Notes under the pieces: model-generated
The model's database searches: none
Told to the model about the DNA's origin: nothing
What the model saw: only the letters and a program-made list of their open reading frames with translations
Made by a program: the position numbers and the translations under genes
DNA from: Acidovorax sp. 210-6
Lineage (GTDB): Bacteria > Pseudomonadota > Gammaproteobacteria > Burkholderiales > Burkholderiaceae_C
Direction of reading: 5' to 3'
Assembly: GCF_010020825.1 (NCBI RefSeq)
Contig: NZ_JAACJE010000001.1
Coordinates: forward strand, 1,984,001-2,048,000
DNA length: 64,000 nucleotides
Shown: positions 1 to 12,046 of the stretch, one piece after another
How the letters are laid out: every line of letters begins with the position of its first letter
Position numbering within the stretch: the stretch's first letter is position 1

Positions 1-3164
<3,164 letters not shown>

Positions 3165-3167
<3 letters not shown>

Positions 3168-3198
3168 CGCGCGCTGGCCTCAGTGTCGGCGCGCGCTA
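3165..3198. terminator. Inverted repeat spanning two convergent stop codons
   Basis: TAGCGCGCGC at 3165-3174 is perfectly complementary to GCGCGCGCTA at 3189-3198, with a 14-base loop. The left arm begins with the TAG of the hybrid kinase and the right arm ends in the TAG of the convergent cyclase. There is no T tract, so function as a bidirectional terminator is an inference from position and stem strength. Confidence 0.5.
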
Positions 3199-4104
3199 GC
3201 GCGCCTTGAGCACGTGGCGGTTGCGCCCCGCGCTCTTGGCTTCGTAGAGCGCAGCGTCGGCCAGATCCACCAGCGCCTGGTGCGACTCGTCGGCTTGTGG
3301 CACCACGGTGGCCACGCCCAGGCTGATGGTGACATGCGTGTGTGTGCCGGACTGCGCGTGTTCCAGCGCCCGGGCCAGGATGCCCAGGCGGATCTGCTCG
3401 GCCAGGTTGGCTGCGCCAGCGCTGTCGGTGCTGGGCAGCACACAGGCAAACTCTTCTCCGCCACAGCGGGCGACCAGGTCGCAGGGGCGTGTCACGCAGG
3501 TGGCCAGCGTGCGTGCCACCTCGATCAGGCATTGGTCGCCACCAGGGTGTCCGTAGTGGTCGTTGTAGGCCTTGAAGTGATCGATGTCGATGGCGATCAA
3601 CGAGATGGGGGCCTGCTCGCGCGCTGCGCGGCGCCATTCCATGTCCAGAAAATCATCGAACCGGCGCCGGTTGCTGATGCCGGTGAGGTGGTCCTGCGTG
3701 GTCAGGCGTTGCAGCAGGTCGCGGCTGCGTTTGAGATCCAGGTGATTGCGCACGCGTGCCTGCACGATGGAGGGCCGGATCGGCTTGACGATGTAATCGA
3801 TGGCGCCCAGTGACAGGCCGCGGGCCTCGTCTTCCTCCTCGTCGCGCGAGGAGACAAACAGTACCGGAATGTTGGCTGTGGCTGCATGGCTCTTGAGATG
3901 CTTGCAGACTTCATATCCGTCCATGCCGGGCATCATCACATCCAGCAGGATGAGGTCCGGGGTTGGCTCGGCCTGTGCCAGCGCCAGGGCGCGTTCCCCA
4001 TTCAGGGCGACCTTGACCTTGTACTGTCCCTTCAGAACGGCAGAGAGAACCTGTAGGTTTTCGGGCGAGTCATCCACCACCAGGATCGTTGCCTGTGCAT
4101 CCAT
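3196..4104 (-). CDS. Response regulator with diguanylate cyclase output (REC-GGDEF)
   Basis: 302 residues. The N-terminal receiver (about 5-120) has the acidic pair DD at 11-12 and phospho-acceptor Asp55 (LILLDVMMPGMDG). The C-terminal cyclase domain has the active-site signature GGEEF near residue 213, preceded at the canonical five-residue distance by RPCD, a match to the RxxD inhibitory I-site. It should make cyclic di-GMP under phosphorylation control and be product-inhibited; that is family knowledge, with the residues seen here. I chose the ATG at 4104 because GGAGA lies about eight bases upstream and the receiver starts directly after it; the frame is open further upstream but reads unlike protein. 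The gene converges on the hybrid kinase, whose relay could feed it, which is inference. Confidence 0.92.
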   Translation of the reverse strand: MDAQATILVVDDSPENLQVLSAVLKGQYKVKVALNGERALALAQAEPTPDLILLDVMMPGMDGYEVCKHLKSHAATANIPVLFVSSRDEEEDEARGLSLGAIDYIVKPIRPSIVQARVRNHLDLKRSRDLLQRLTTQDHLTGISNRRRFDDFLDMEWRRAAREQAPISLIAIDIDHFKAYNDHYGHPGGDQCLIEVARTLATCVTRPCDLVARCGGEEFACVLPSTDSAGAANLAEQIRLGILARALEHAQSGTHTHVTISLGVATVVPQADESHQALVDLADAALYEAKSAGRNRHVLKAR

Positions 4105-4306
4105 CAGCCTGTCTCCATCATTCGCCTGGGGCGCTATTTGTTGCTGAATGTGTATGCGCGCCAGCATAGAGGCGCCAAGACGCCTTGTGCACAAAAAAAC
4201 GGCGTTATCTGTGCTGGATCAATACCGCAGTGCAGCAAACCTGCGTCAGCCACCAAGGCAGCAACAGACCGACAGCAGGGGAGAAAGAATGGGCCTGGAA
4301 CGGCCC

Positions 4307-4900
4307 TCAGACCCAGCCCAACGCACCCAGCAAGGCCCCAGCAGCCAGCAGCCACAGCAGGTGCAGGCGCGTGCGCCACACCAGCACGGCCACCACCGCA
4401 GCCAGCAGCCAGAGCAGGGCATCGGTGGCTGGCTGGCCCTGGCCACGGCCCAGCACCCAGGTGGCAGCCATCAGCAGCCCGATGACCACGGGCGCCATGC
4501 CTTGCTTGAAGGCCCGCACCGAACGCCGCTGCCGGTTGCGGTGGGCCCAGCGCGTGGCCAGCCAGGTCAGTGTGGTGCTGGGCAGCATGATGCCCACCAT
4601 GCAGACCAGCGACCCCCACAGCCCCAGGGCCCAAGCCCAGGGGCTGGCGCCTGCCGCGTTGAGGCCCACATGCCAACCGATGAGCGCAACAAACAGCACG
4701 TTGGGTCCTGGCGCTGCCTGGGCAATGGCAATGCTGGCGTTGAACTGCACATCGGTGAGCCACGCTTGTTGGTTGACCAGATAGCGGTGCATGTCGGGCG
4801 CTGTGGCAATGGCGCCGCCCACCGCCAGCAGCGAGATCGACAGGTAGTAGAGAAACAGGTTTAGCCAGTCTATGGCCTGCAGTGCAAAGACCTGGGTCAT
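4307..4900 (-). CDS. Chromate transporter, second half-size ChrA subunit
   Basis: 197 residues, hydrophobic throughout, with one CHR domain. Recognisable blocks are AVGGAIATAPDMHRYLV near residue 25 and AQAAPGPNVLFVALIG near 55. CHR-superfamily transporters export chromate by proton exchange; short forms usually come as a pair of adjacent genes encoding two half-proteins with opposite membrane topology, which is the arrangement here. The ATG at 4900 overlaps the TGA of the upstream chrA-like gene by four bases (ATGA), indicating translational coupling. A larger frame in another phase overlaps this region but has no transporter signature. Substrate specificity (chromate versus sulfate or another anion) cannot be read from the sequence. 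Confidence 0.88.
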   Translation of the reverse strand: MTQVFALQAIDWLNLFLYYLSISLLAVGGAIATAPDMHRYLVNQQAWLTDVQFNASIAIAQAAPGPNVLFVALIGWHVGLNAAGASPWAWALGLWGSLVCMVGIMLPSTTLTWLATRWAHRNRQRRSVRAFKQGMAPVVIGLLMAATWVLGRGQGQPATDALLWLLAAVVAVLVWRTRLHLLWLLAAGALLGALGWV

Positions 4901-5490
4901 GGTGCCAGCCTTCGCCAGGCAAGGACGCAGGCCACACCGCCCAGCACCAGCAGCACGCCGTACAGCGGGATGTGCCACCACACCACCGCCACAAAGGTGG
5001 CCAGCGCCAGGGCGGCGCACACCCAGGGTCCCAGCACATGCGTGCGCAGCGACGCTGCCAGCTTGAGTGCCATGCCACCGATCAGACCCGCCGCCACTGC
5101 GCCCATGCCGCGTAGTGCTCCCGCCATGGCCGGGTGGGTGGCCCACTGGGCATAGAGCAGCGCGGCCGCCAGTGCCAGCACCATGGGCAGCGTGAGCATG
5201 CCTGCCAACGCCGCCAGGCCGCCGCGCAGGCCAAAGTGGCGGTCACCGATCATCAGCGACAGATTCACCACATTGGGCCCCGGCATGACCTGGGCCACGG
5301 CCCAGTCTTCCAGGAACTCCTCATTGGTCATCCAGCGCTTTTTCTCGACCAGTTCGCGCTGCACCACTGCCACCACGCCGCCAAAGCCCTGCAGCGCCAG
5401 CCAGGTGAAGGACCAGAACAGATCCGCGGGACTTTGCGGCCGGGGGCGATCCTGAGTGTGGGCACCAGGCGGGGAGGGGTTCAGCGACAT
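4897..5490 (-). CDS. Chromate transporter, first half-size ChrA subunit
   Basis: 197 residues, the same length as its downstream partner. The CHR signature is clear: LQGFGGVVAVVQRELV at about 40, then the conserved ELVEKKRWMTNEEFLEDWA and AQVMPGPNVVNLSLMIG. Several hydrophobic segments follow. I chose the ATG at 5490; a TTG two codons upstream is possible but less likely. The ribosome-binding site is weak. It overlaps the second subunit by four bases and probably forms a heterodimer with it. Upstream lies a copy of the dispersed palindrome found throughout this chromosome, and then the divergent FAH-family gene. Confidence 0.88.
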   Translation of the reverse strand: MSLNPSPPGAHTQDRPRPQSPADLFWSFTWLALQGFGGVVAVVQRELVEKKRWMTNEEFLEDWAVAQVMPGPNVVNLSLMIGDRHFGLRGGLAALAGMLTLPMVLALAAALLYAQWATHPAMAGALRGMGAVAAGLIGGMALKLAASLRTHVLGPWVCAALALATFVAVVWWHIPLYGVLLVLGGVACVLAWRRLAP

Positions 5491-5499
5491 TTTCAAGAA

Positions 5500-5558
5500 A
5501 AATTGGCCTTCAGCGCTCTATCTATAAGCGCCATCAGCTATCAATAGTATAGCAAAAT
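5500..5558. repeat. Dispersed Comamonadaceae-type intergenic repeat, copy 1
   Basis: Contains GCGCTCTATCTATAAGCGCC followed by ATCAGCTATCAATAGTATAG. The shared parts with the other copies are the GATAGCT/AGCTATC core and the GCGC half-sites. It separates the divergent chrA and FAH genes. Confidence 0.6.
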
Positions 5559-5637
5559 GGTCGTGAAAGCATGCCGCCGTTGATGCCGGGCTATGCTTGC
5601 GGTTCAGGCCATTGGCTACAAACTCAAGAGTACTCCC

Positions 5638-6483
5638 ATGCGACTGATCCGTTACGGCCTGCCCGGCGCCGAGCGCCCAGGCATGTTGGATGCCCAGGGC
5701 ATCCTGCGCGACCTTTCCATGCTGCTGCCCGACATCGGGCCAGCGCAACTGGCGCCGCGCACCCTGGCGGCACTGGCTGCCATCGACGCCACCCGCCTGC
5801 CTGCGGTGCAAGAGCCGGTGCGCCTGGCGTGCCCCGTGGCGGGCGTGGGCAAGATCGTGTGCGTGGGCCTGAACTACCGCGACCATGCCCTGGAGGCCGG
5901 CCTGCAGCCGCCCACCGAGCCCGTGCTGTTCATGAAAGCGGTGACCGCACTCAGCGGCCCGAACGACCCTCTGCTCATTCCACACGGTGCCACCAAGACC
6001 GACTGGGAGGTGGAACTGGGCGTGGTCATTGGCACACGGGCGCAGCGCATTGCCGAGGCGCAGGCCTTGCAGCATGTGGCAGGCTATGTGCTGGCCAACG
6101 ATGTGTCCGAGCGCGCCTGGCAAATGGAGCGCGGCGGCCAGTGGGACAAAGGCAAGGGCCACGACAGCTTTGCCCCCATCGGGCCCTGGCTGGTGACCAC
6201 GGACGAACTGCCCGATCCGCACGCCATCGGCCTGTGGCTGGAAGTCAACGGCCAGCGCATGCAAGACGGCCACACCTCGCAGTTCATCTTTGGCGTGCCG
6301 CAGGTGCTGGCCTACATCAGCCAGTTCATGCGTCTGGAGCCTGGCGACGTTGTGTTGACCGGCACCCCGGCCGGCGTGGGCCTGGGCCGCAAGCCCCAGC
6401 CGGTGTTCCTGAAGCCCGGCGATGTGGTGCGCCTGGGAGCCGGCGGGCTGGGTGAACAGTGCCAGACCTGCGTGCAGGTCTGA
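5638..6483 (+). CDS. Fumarylacetoacetate hydrolase (FAH) family protein
   Basis: 281 residues. A short N-terminal domain is followed by the FAH fold from about residue 70: KIVCVGLNYRDHALEAG, then FMKAVTALSGPNDP, the acidic metal-binding stretch DWEVELGVVIG, the GYVLANDVSERAWQ block and the C-terminal VVLTGTPAGVGLGRKPQ. FAH-family enzymes cleave C-C bonds in, or hydrate or decarboxylate, beta-keto acids of aromatic and sugar-acid degradation, using Mg2+ or Mn2+ bound by the Glu/Asp cluster. The exact substrate is not predictable. I chose the ATG at 5638 (MRLIRYG), typical for the family; an in-frame ATG 15 codons upstream would add an atypical leader. It stands alone, with no aromatic-degradation genes next to it. 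Confidence 0.9.
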   Translation: MRLIRYGLPGAERPGMLDAQGILRDLSMLLPDIGPAQLAPRTLAALAAIDATRLPAVQEPVRLACPVAGVGKIVCVGLNYRDHALEAGLQPPTEPVLFMKAVTALSGPNDPLLIPHGATKTDWEVELGVVIGTRAQRIAEAQALQHVAGYVLANDVSERAWQMERGGQWDKGKGHDSFAPIGPWLVTTDELPDPHAIGLWLEVNGQRMQDGHTSQFIFGVPQVLAYISQFMRLEPGDVVLTGTPAGVGLGRKPQPVFLKPGDVVRLGAGGLGEQCQTCVQV

Positions 6484-6495
6484 CGGTGGGGCGCC

Positions 6496-6780
6496 TCAGC
6501 CCAGCTTGCCGCGCAGCTTGTGGTTGGGGGTGCGCCAGCCCGCCTGCTCGGCGTACTTGACCTTGTGGACCTTGAGGTCGGCCTGGGTTTCGTACTTGAC
6601 CCAGAGGATCTTGAAGCTGGCCTGCTGCTCGTAATCCACAAAGCACCACACCGCATCTCCCTGCGCTTGGGTGGCGTGGTTCACCTCGAACCAGCACAGG
6701 TCGGCCTGGCTTTCGTAGGCCACTTCACAGACCTTTGCATCGGCCTGGCTATCGTATTTGGTCTCCAGAATCTTGGCCAT
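6496..6780 (-). CDS. Small internally repetitive protein (DUF6150-like)
   Basis: 94 residues, start at MAKILETKYDS. Nearly the whole chain is about six imperfect repeats of 12-13 residues built on Y-x-x-QA: KYDSQADAKVC, AYESQADLCWF, NHATQAQGDAVWC, DYEQQASFKIL, KYETQADLKVH, KYAEQAGWRT. Alternating polar and aromatic residues suggest short beta strands stacked on each other. It has no signal peptide or membrane segment. It resembles proteins annotated as DUF6150; no function is known to me. The frame continues upstream of the chosen ATG, but that part does not look like coding sequence. The gene ends 12 bases from the convergent FAH gene. Confidence 0.7.
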   Translation of the reverse strand: MAKILETKYDSQADAKVCEVAYESQADLCWFEVNHATQAQGDAVWCFVDYEQQASFKILWVKYETQADLKVHKVKYAEQAGWRTPNHKLRGKLG

Positions 6781-7173
6781 GGTCGCTTTCGATGGGAGGA
6801 GGGGCGCCTTGTAGGCCACCCGGATGGGATCTGCCTTGCGCACCGGGCAAAGGGGCGGCAGGTTTCGTGGGTAAACACCTGGAGGCCATCGACTGGCTCC
6901 AAGAGCCGCCGTCAGGCCTGCAAATGTGGCGAGTGTATTGCAGTTGGGAGCTGTGCTTGCCTTGGAGCAGGGGTAGGCAGAACAGCCGCGCACCCAGGCC
7001 CGCCATGGGCGCCCGAAGGGCCAATCGCAGCGCATCTTGTGGCTAAGATAACCGTGCCCCACGGCAGAACTCTTGCTGTTCGGTACAGTCTGCCTTCATG
7101 CCAACTCCTTTGCGGAGTTGAACGTGACCTTCCCCATCTGACATTCACACGATTCGACCAGGCCACGACCTCG
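6781..7173. other. Intergenic region between the divergent DUF6150-like gene and the mrp operon
   Basis: 393 bases with no convincing gene on either strand. It must hold the promoter of the mrp operon. A short perfect hairpin (AACTCC 7103-7108 / GGAGTT 7114-7119) lies about 55 bases before the mrpA start. No recognisable riboswitch or operator was found. Confidence 0.5.
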
Positions 7174-10083
7174 ATGCTGCTTACCACCCTCGTACTTGCT
7201 CCCTTTGTCGGCAGCCTTTTGGCGGCGTTGATGCCCCAGGATGCGCGAAACCGCGAGTCCTGGCTGGCGATCGGGGTCACGGTGTGCGGATTGCTCATCG
7301 GCGGCCTGCTGTTTCCCCAGGTGGCCAGTGGCGCGGTAGTGCGCACCGAGTTCGCCTGGTTGCCTGCGATGGGGCTGAACTTCGCACTGCGGGTCGATGG
7401 ACTGGCGTGGATATTCAGCATGCTGGTGCTGGCGATCGGCCTGTTGGTGGTGCTGTACGCGCGCTACTACATGTCGGCAGAGGACCCGGTTCCACGCTTT
7501 TTCTCTTTTTTGCTGGCCTTCATGGGCTCCATGCTTGGTGTGGTGTTGTCGGGCAACCTGGTGCAACTGGTGGTGTTTTGGGAGCTCACCAGCCTCACGT
7601 CCTTCTTGCTGATCGGGTATTGGCATCATCGCGCCGACGCCCGGCGGGGCGCACGCATGGCTTTCACCGTGACCGCTACCGGGGGGCTGTGCCTGCTGGT
7701 GGGTGTATTGCTGGTGGGGCATATCGTTGGCAGCTATGACCTGGACGCTGTTCTTGCTGCCGGCGACACCATCCGCGCCCATGCCTTGTACCTGCCGGCA
7801 CTGGTCTTGGTCGCGCTCGGCGCCCTGACCAAGAGCGCACAGTTCCCTTTCCACTTCTGGCTGCCGCACGCGATGGCGGCGCCCACGCCCGTGTCTTCGT
7901 ACCTGCATTCCGCCACCATGGTCAAGGCGGGTGTGTTTTTGCTCGTGCGCCTGTGGCCCGCGTTGGCAGGCACCCCGGAGTGGACTTGGCTGATCGGTGG
8001 AGCCGGCGTGTGCACCCTGTTGATCGGTGCGTTCATCGCCATCTTTCAGCACGACCTCAAGGGCTTGCTGGCGTATTCGACCATCAGTCACCTCGGTCTG
8101 ATCACGGTGCTGATTGGTATTGGCACCCCCATGGCCATCGTGGCCGCCATCTTCCACATCCTCAATCACGCCGTGTTCAAGGCCTCGCTGTTCATGGCGG
8201 TCGGCATCATCGACCACGAGTGCGGAACGCGTGACATGCGCCAGTTGCGGGGCCTGCGCCATTCCTTGCCGATCACGGCCACGCTGGCCATTGTGGCGAG
8301 TGCGGCAATGGCGGGCGTGCCCCTGCTCAACGGATTCCTGTCCAAGGAGATGTTCTTTGCCGAAACAGCCTTGGTTGGCGGGGATACGGACTGGTCCATG
8401 TCCGTGGCAGCGTTGGCCATGGGCATCTTTGGCGTCGCGTACTCGCTTCGTTTCATCTCGGTGTTCTTTGGTGCTCCGGCGCAGAATCTTCCGAAAGAAC
8501 CGCACGAACCACCGCACTGGATGAGGCTGCCGGTCGAACTGCTGGTATTCACCTGTCTGGTCGTGGGTGTCATTCCAGGGCTCAGCATCGAGCCGCTGTT
8601 GAACCTTGCGGTGGTCGCAACGCTTGGGGATGCCGCACCGACCTATGACCTGGCCCTTTGGCATGGGTTCAATCTGCCCTTGGTGATGAGCGTGGCAGCA
8701 CTGAGCGGCGGCGTGCTGTTGTATGCGGTGCTCCGCCGACATTTCAACCTCCAGCAACGCGAGCATGTGCCTCTGATTTATCGGTTCAACGGCGCCCAGG
8801 CGTATGAAAGCGTGATGCTGCAGATGACCCGCGGGGCGGACCGCTTGCTGCGCTATGTCGGCACTGAACGGTTGCAGGCACAGTTGCTGCTCATGATGCT
8901 CGGATTGTTGGTGGTGCCACTGTGGCTGGCGGGCCCGCCGCCCGCATGGATCGTGCTGCCCCTGCAAGATTTCGATCCGCTGTTTGCGGGCCTGTGGGTG
9001 GTGGGGGCCGGCTGCGCAGTGGCCGGGGCCTGGATGGCCAAATACCACCGCCTGGCCGCACTGGCCCTGATTGGCGGCACCGGCATCGTGACCGCAGCGA
9101 CCTTCCTGTGGCTGTCTGCGCCCGATCTGGCATTGACCCAATTGATGGTGGAAACCGTGACCACGGTTCTTATCCTGCTTGGCTTGCGTTGGTTGCCCCC
9201 CAGGTTGGAGTCCGTCGCCGGTTCGGCCCAACGCTCTTGGAGCGACTGGGGGCGCCGAGCGCGTGACCTCGCTATCGCCATCAGCGGCGGGGCTGCGCTG
9301 GCAGCGTTGACTTATGCGGTGCTGGTGCATCCAGCGCCGGACACCATGGCGGACTTCTTTCTCCTGAACGCGCTGAGCGGTGGCGGCGGCAGCAACGTGG
9401 TCAATGTGCTGCTGGTGGATTTCCGCAGCTTCGACACACTCGGTGAAATCACCGTGCTGACCATCGTCGCCTTGACGGTGTACGCACTGTTGCGCCGCTT
9501 CCGTCCCGCTCCCGAAAGCGTGGCCCTGCCGCCGCAGCAAACCTTTGAGGGCGATCCGGCGAGTCGGCAAAGCCCGGCCGAGCAAGCCAATAGCGGCTAC
9601 CTGCTGGTGCCTGGCATCTACATGCGTTTGCTCTTGCCAGTGATGGGCGTGATGGCGGTCTATTTCTTCATGCGTGGCCATAACCTGCCCGGCGGGGGTT
9701 TTGTTGCAGGTCTGATTTTTGCGGTCGCGCTTCTGGTTCAGTACATGCTGGCTGGTACCACCTGGGTCGAAAGCCATGTCAATCTTCGCCCCCATCGCTG
9801 GCTGGGCGCGGGCTTGTTGATCGCTTGCACCACGGGCCTGGGGGCCTGGTGGTTTGGTCACCCCTTCCTCACCACCCATACGGCGCATGTGGACTGGCCT
9901 CTGGTGGGCGAGTTGCATCTGCCCAGCGCGTTCGTGTTCGATCTGGGTGTGTTCGCTGTGGTGGTGGGCACCACCATGTTGATGCTGGTCGCGCTGGCGC
10001 ACCAATCGGTGCGGAGCCATCGCCAGACGAGTGAGCTGGCCGAGGCGCATGATGAACAGACGGACGTGGGGAGGGCCTCCTGA
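7174..10083 (+). CDS. mrpA: Monovalent cation/H+ antiporter subunit A, fused to subunit B
   Basis: 969 residues, essentially all membrane helices. The N-terminal two thirds are a complex-I-like proton-conducting module with the conserved Glu in FWELTSLTSFLLIGYW, the Lys in GALTKSAQFPFHFWLP, and the SYLHSATMVKAGVFLL segment. From about residue 800 it carries an MnhB-type domain (LVPGIYMRLLLPVMGVM, then FFMRGHNLPGGGFVAGLI). This is the A-B fusion seen in group 2 Mrp/Pha systems, which explains why no separate mrpB follows. The complex exchanges cytoplasmic Na+ (or K+) for protons and supports pH and salt tolerance. I chose the ATG at 7174, at the first hydrophobic segment. Its stop overlaps the mrpC start (TGATG). 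Confidence 0.93.
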   Translation: MLLTTLVLAPFVGSLLAALMPQDARNRESWLAIGVTVCGLLIGGLLFPQVASGAVVRTEFAWLPAMGLNFALRVDGLAWIFSMLVLAIGLLVVLYARYYMSAEDPVPRFFSFLLAFMGSMLGVVLSGNLVQLVVFWELTSLTSFLLIGYWHHRADARRGARMAFTVTATGGLCLLVGVLLVGHIVGSYDLDAVLAAGDTIRAHALYLPALVLVALGALTKSAQFPFHFWLPHAMAAPTPVSSYLHSATMVKAGVFLLVRLWPALAGTPEWTWLIGGAGVCTLLIGAFIAIFQHDLKGLLAYSTISHLGLITVLIGIGTPMAIVAAIFHILNHAVFKASLFMAVGIIDHECGTRDMRQLRGLRHSLPITATLAIVASAAMAGVPLLNGFLSKEMFFAETALVGGDTDWSMSVAALAMGIFGVAYSLRFISVFFGAPAQNLPKEPHEPPHWMRLPVELLVFTCLVVGVIPGLSIEPLLNLAVVATLGDAAPTYDLALWHGFNLPLVMSVAALSGGVLLYAVLRRHFNLQQREHVPLIYRFNGAQAYESVMLQMTRGADRLLRYVGTERLQAQLLLMMLGLLVVPLWLAGPPPAWIVLPLQDFDPLFAGLWVVGAGCAVAGAWMAKYHRLAALALIGGTGIVTAATFLWLSAPDLALTQLMVETVTTVLILLGLRWLPPRLESVAGSAQRSWSDWGRRARDLAIAISGGAALAALTYAVLVHPAPDTMADFFLLNALSGGGGSNVVNVLLVDFRSFDTLGEITVLTIVALTVYALLRRFRPAPESVALPPQQTFEGDPASRQSPAEQANSGYLLVPGIYMRLLLPVMGVMAVYFFMRGHNLPGGGFVAGLIFAVALLVQYMLAGTTWVESHVNLRPHRWLGAGLLIACTTGLGAWWFGHPFLTTHTAHVDWPLVGELHLPSAFVFDLGVFAVVVGTTMLMLVALAHQSVRSHRQTSELAEAHDEQTDVGRAS

Positions 10084-10424
10084 TGGAAATCACCCTTGCC
10101 ATCTCCATCGGTATCGTCTTCGGCTCGGGCATCTGGCTCATCCTGCGCCCGCGCACCTTTCAGTTCATCACCGGGCTGCTTTTGATGTCCTATGCCGTGA
10201 ACCTGTTCATCTTTGCGATGGGCAGGCTCTCGGTGGACAAGCCGCCCATCACACCGAGCCTCCCCATCGATCCCACCCAATTTGCCGACCCGCTGCCACA
10301 GGGGCTGGTGCTGACCGCGATCGTGATTGGCTTTGCCACCACGGCGCTGTTTCTGGTGATGATGATCGGTGCCAGGGGCCTGTCTGGCAGTGACCATGTG
10401 GACGGTGAGGAGCCTCGCCCATGA
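10083..10424 (+). CDS. mrpC: Monovalent cation/H+ antiporter subunit C
   Basis: 113 residues with three membrane helices and the NuoK-like pattern of MrpC: GIWLILRPRTFQFITGLLLMSYAVNLFIF, given here only as a region (about residues 18-46), and a C-terminal helix around TAIVIGFATTALFL. It starts one base inside the mrpA stop and overlaps mrpD by four bases (ATGA), so A, C and D should be translated in a coupled way. It forms part of the Mrp membrane complex. The loop PPITPSLPIDPTQFADPLPQ between helices 2 and 3 is typical of the family. Confidence 0.92.
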   Translation: MEITLAISIGIVFGSGIWLILRPRTFQFITGLLLMSYAVNLFIFAMGRLSVDKPPITPSLPIDPTQFADPLPQGLVLTAIVIGFATTALFLVMMIGARGLSGSDHVDGEEPRP

Positions 10425-12046
10425 GTACGCTGCCCTGGATCCAACACCTGGTCATCGTGCCGGTTCTGCTGCCACTGATCGTCGGTGCGCTGCTGATTCC
10501 CATCAACCAGACCCGCTACGGACTGAAATTTGCTTTGGGCATCGGCAGCGGCCTGCTGTTGTGGATGGTGTCCGTGGCGCTGCTGCTGATGGCCGACGGG
10601 GAGCATTGGCCGGCAGGCATCGGTGTCTATCTGGCGTCAAACTGGGCTGCCCCCGTGGGCATTGCCCTGGTGGTGGACAGGTTGACTGCCATGATGCTGG
10701 TGCTGACCTCCACCATTGCGCTGGCCGTGCTGGTGTTTTCGGCACGTCGTTGGGATCGGGTCGGCGTCAGCTTTCATTCCCTGTTCCAGTTCATGCTGAT
10801 GGGGCTGAACGGCGCATTTCTCACCCATGACCTGTTCAACCTCTTCGTGTTCTTCGAGGTGATGCTGGCGGCCTCCTATGGGCTGGTGCTGCACGGCTAC
10901 AACCTGCGCCGTATCCAGGCAGGCATGCAGTACATCGCGGTCAATTTGGTGGCATCTCTGCTGTTTCTCATCGGTGTCTCGCTGATCTATGCCGCGTCGG
11001 GAACACTCAACATCGCAGATTTGGCGGGTCGCGCCCCGGCGCTTGGGGCGCAGGACACCTGGCTGTTGCAGATCGGTGCCACGGTGATGGCGCTGGCTTT
11101 CCTGACCAAGGGCGCCATGTGGCCGCTTGGGTTCTGGCTGCCCACCACCTACGCCTCGGCCTCCGCGCCCGTGGGTGCCATGCTGGTGCTGATGACCAAG
11201 GTGGGCGTATATGCCGTGTTGCGCGTCTGGCTTGCCGTGTTTGGAGCCGAGGCCGGGGGGATGAGCCACTTTGGTCTGGCCGCTCTCACTGCGGGCGGAA
11301 TGGCCACCTTGCTGTTCGGAGCGATTGGCATGCTGTCGAGCCAGGACGGCGGGCGCATGGCCGGTTTTGGCGCCATCGTCTCCTCGGGCACGCTGATGGC
11401 GGTCATTGGCCATTCGGGCACCGCAGTGCTGGCAGCGGGACTGTATTACCTGCTGGGCTCCACGCTCGCGATGGCCGCGTTCATGTTGCTGATCGAGCTC
11501 ACCGAGCGCATCCGGCCACCGGGATCCGCCATGCTGGCGTTGACCATGGAAGCTTTTGCCGTGGAGGACAAACCGGAAGACCCCGTCGGCGTGGGCATTC
11601 CTGGCACATTCACGTTCCTGGGCCTGAGTTTTGTCGTATGCGCACTGGTCATCTCGGGCATGCCACCGTTGGCGGGTTTTGTGGCCAAGTTCAGCCTGTT
11701 CCATGCCCTGCTTGCGGCCAGCCCAGAAGCCGTCCCATGGACCACCTGGCTGCTGATCGCGTTGATGGTCGTTGGCGGGCTGGCCGCCATCATTGCGTTG
11801 ATGCGCCTGGGGGTGCGTATATTTTGGGCATCGGGAGTGGTCAAATCGCCGCCGCTGCAAGTCACTGAGGCAGCATCCATCGGCGGATTGGTGGCCCTCT
11901 GCATGGCTCTGACGGTGCAGTCCGGTGCCGTTTTTGATTTCCTGGGGCGCACCACTGAGGGGTTGTTGCGCAGCCAGGACTACCCCCAGCGCGTATTGGG
12001 TGAGCAGCCCGTGCAGCGAGTACCACAGACCGAGGTGCCACGATGA
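10421..12046 (+). CDS. mrpD: Monovalent cation/H+ antiporter subunit D
   Basis: 541 residues, a second complex-I-like proton-conducting subunit. Family markers are the Glu in NLFVFFEVMLAASYGL (about residue 140) and the Lys in FLTKGAMWPLGFWLPTTYA (about 228), followed by APVGAMLVLMTKVGVYA. It starts within the end of mrpC and overlaps mrpE by four bases. A hydrophilic insert around residues 375-395 (FAVEDKPEDPVGVG) is a usual feature of betaproteobacterial MrpD. Together with MrpA it is expected to translocate protons during Na+ export. Confidence 0.93.
   Translation: MSTLPWIQHLVIVPVLLPLIVGALLIPINQTRYGLKFALGIGSGLLLWMVSVALLLMADGEHWPAGIGVYLASNWAAPVGIALVVDRLTAMMLVLTSTIALAVLVFSARRWDRVGVSFHSLFQFMLMGLNGAFLTHDLFNLFVFFEVMLAASYGLVLHGYNLRRIQAGMQYIAVNLVASLLFLIGVSLIYAASGTLNIADLAGRAPALGAQDTWLLQIGATVMALAFLTKGAMWPLGFWLPTTYASASAPVGAMLVLMTKVGVYAVLRVWLAVFGAEAGGMSHFGLAALTAGGMATLLFGAIGMLSSQDGGRMAGFGAIVSSGTLMAVIGHSGTAVLAAGLYYLLGSTLAMAAFMLLIELTERIRPPGSAMLALTMEAFAVEDKPEDPVGVGIPGTFTFLGLSFVVCALVISGMPPLAGFVAKFSLFHALLAASPEAVPWTTWLLIALMVVGGLAAIIALMRLGVRIFWASGVVKSPPLQVTEAASIGGLVALCMALTVQSGAVFDFLGRTTEGLLRSQDYPQRVLGEQPVQRVPQTEVPR

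Noticed and set aside
4134-5078. A 314-codon minus-strand frame over the chromate transporter genes
   Set aside because: The two chrA frames in other phases have clear family motifs, equal lengths and a coupled overlap; this frame has low-complexity Ala/Gly/His composition.
7096-10050. A 984-codon open frame antisense to mrpA
   Set aside because: His/Gln-rich, no domains; a by-product of high GC codon use opposite a real gene.
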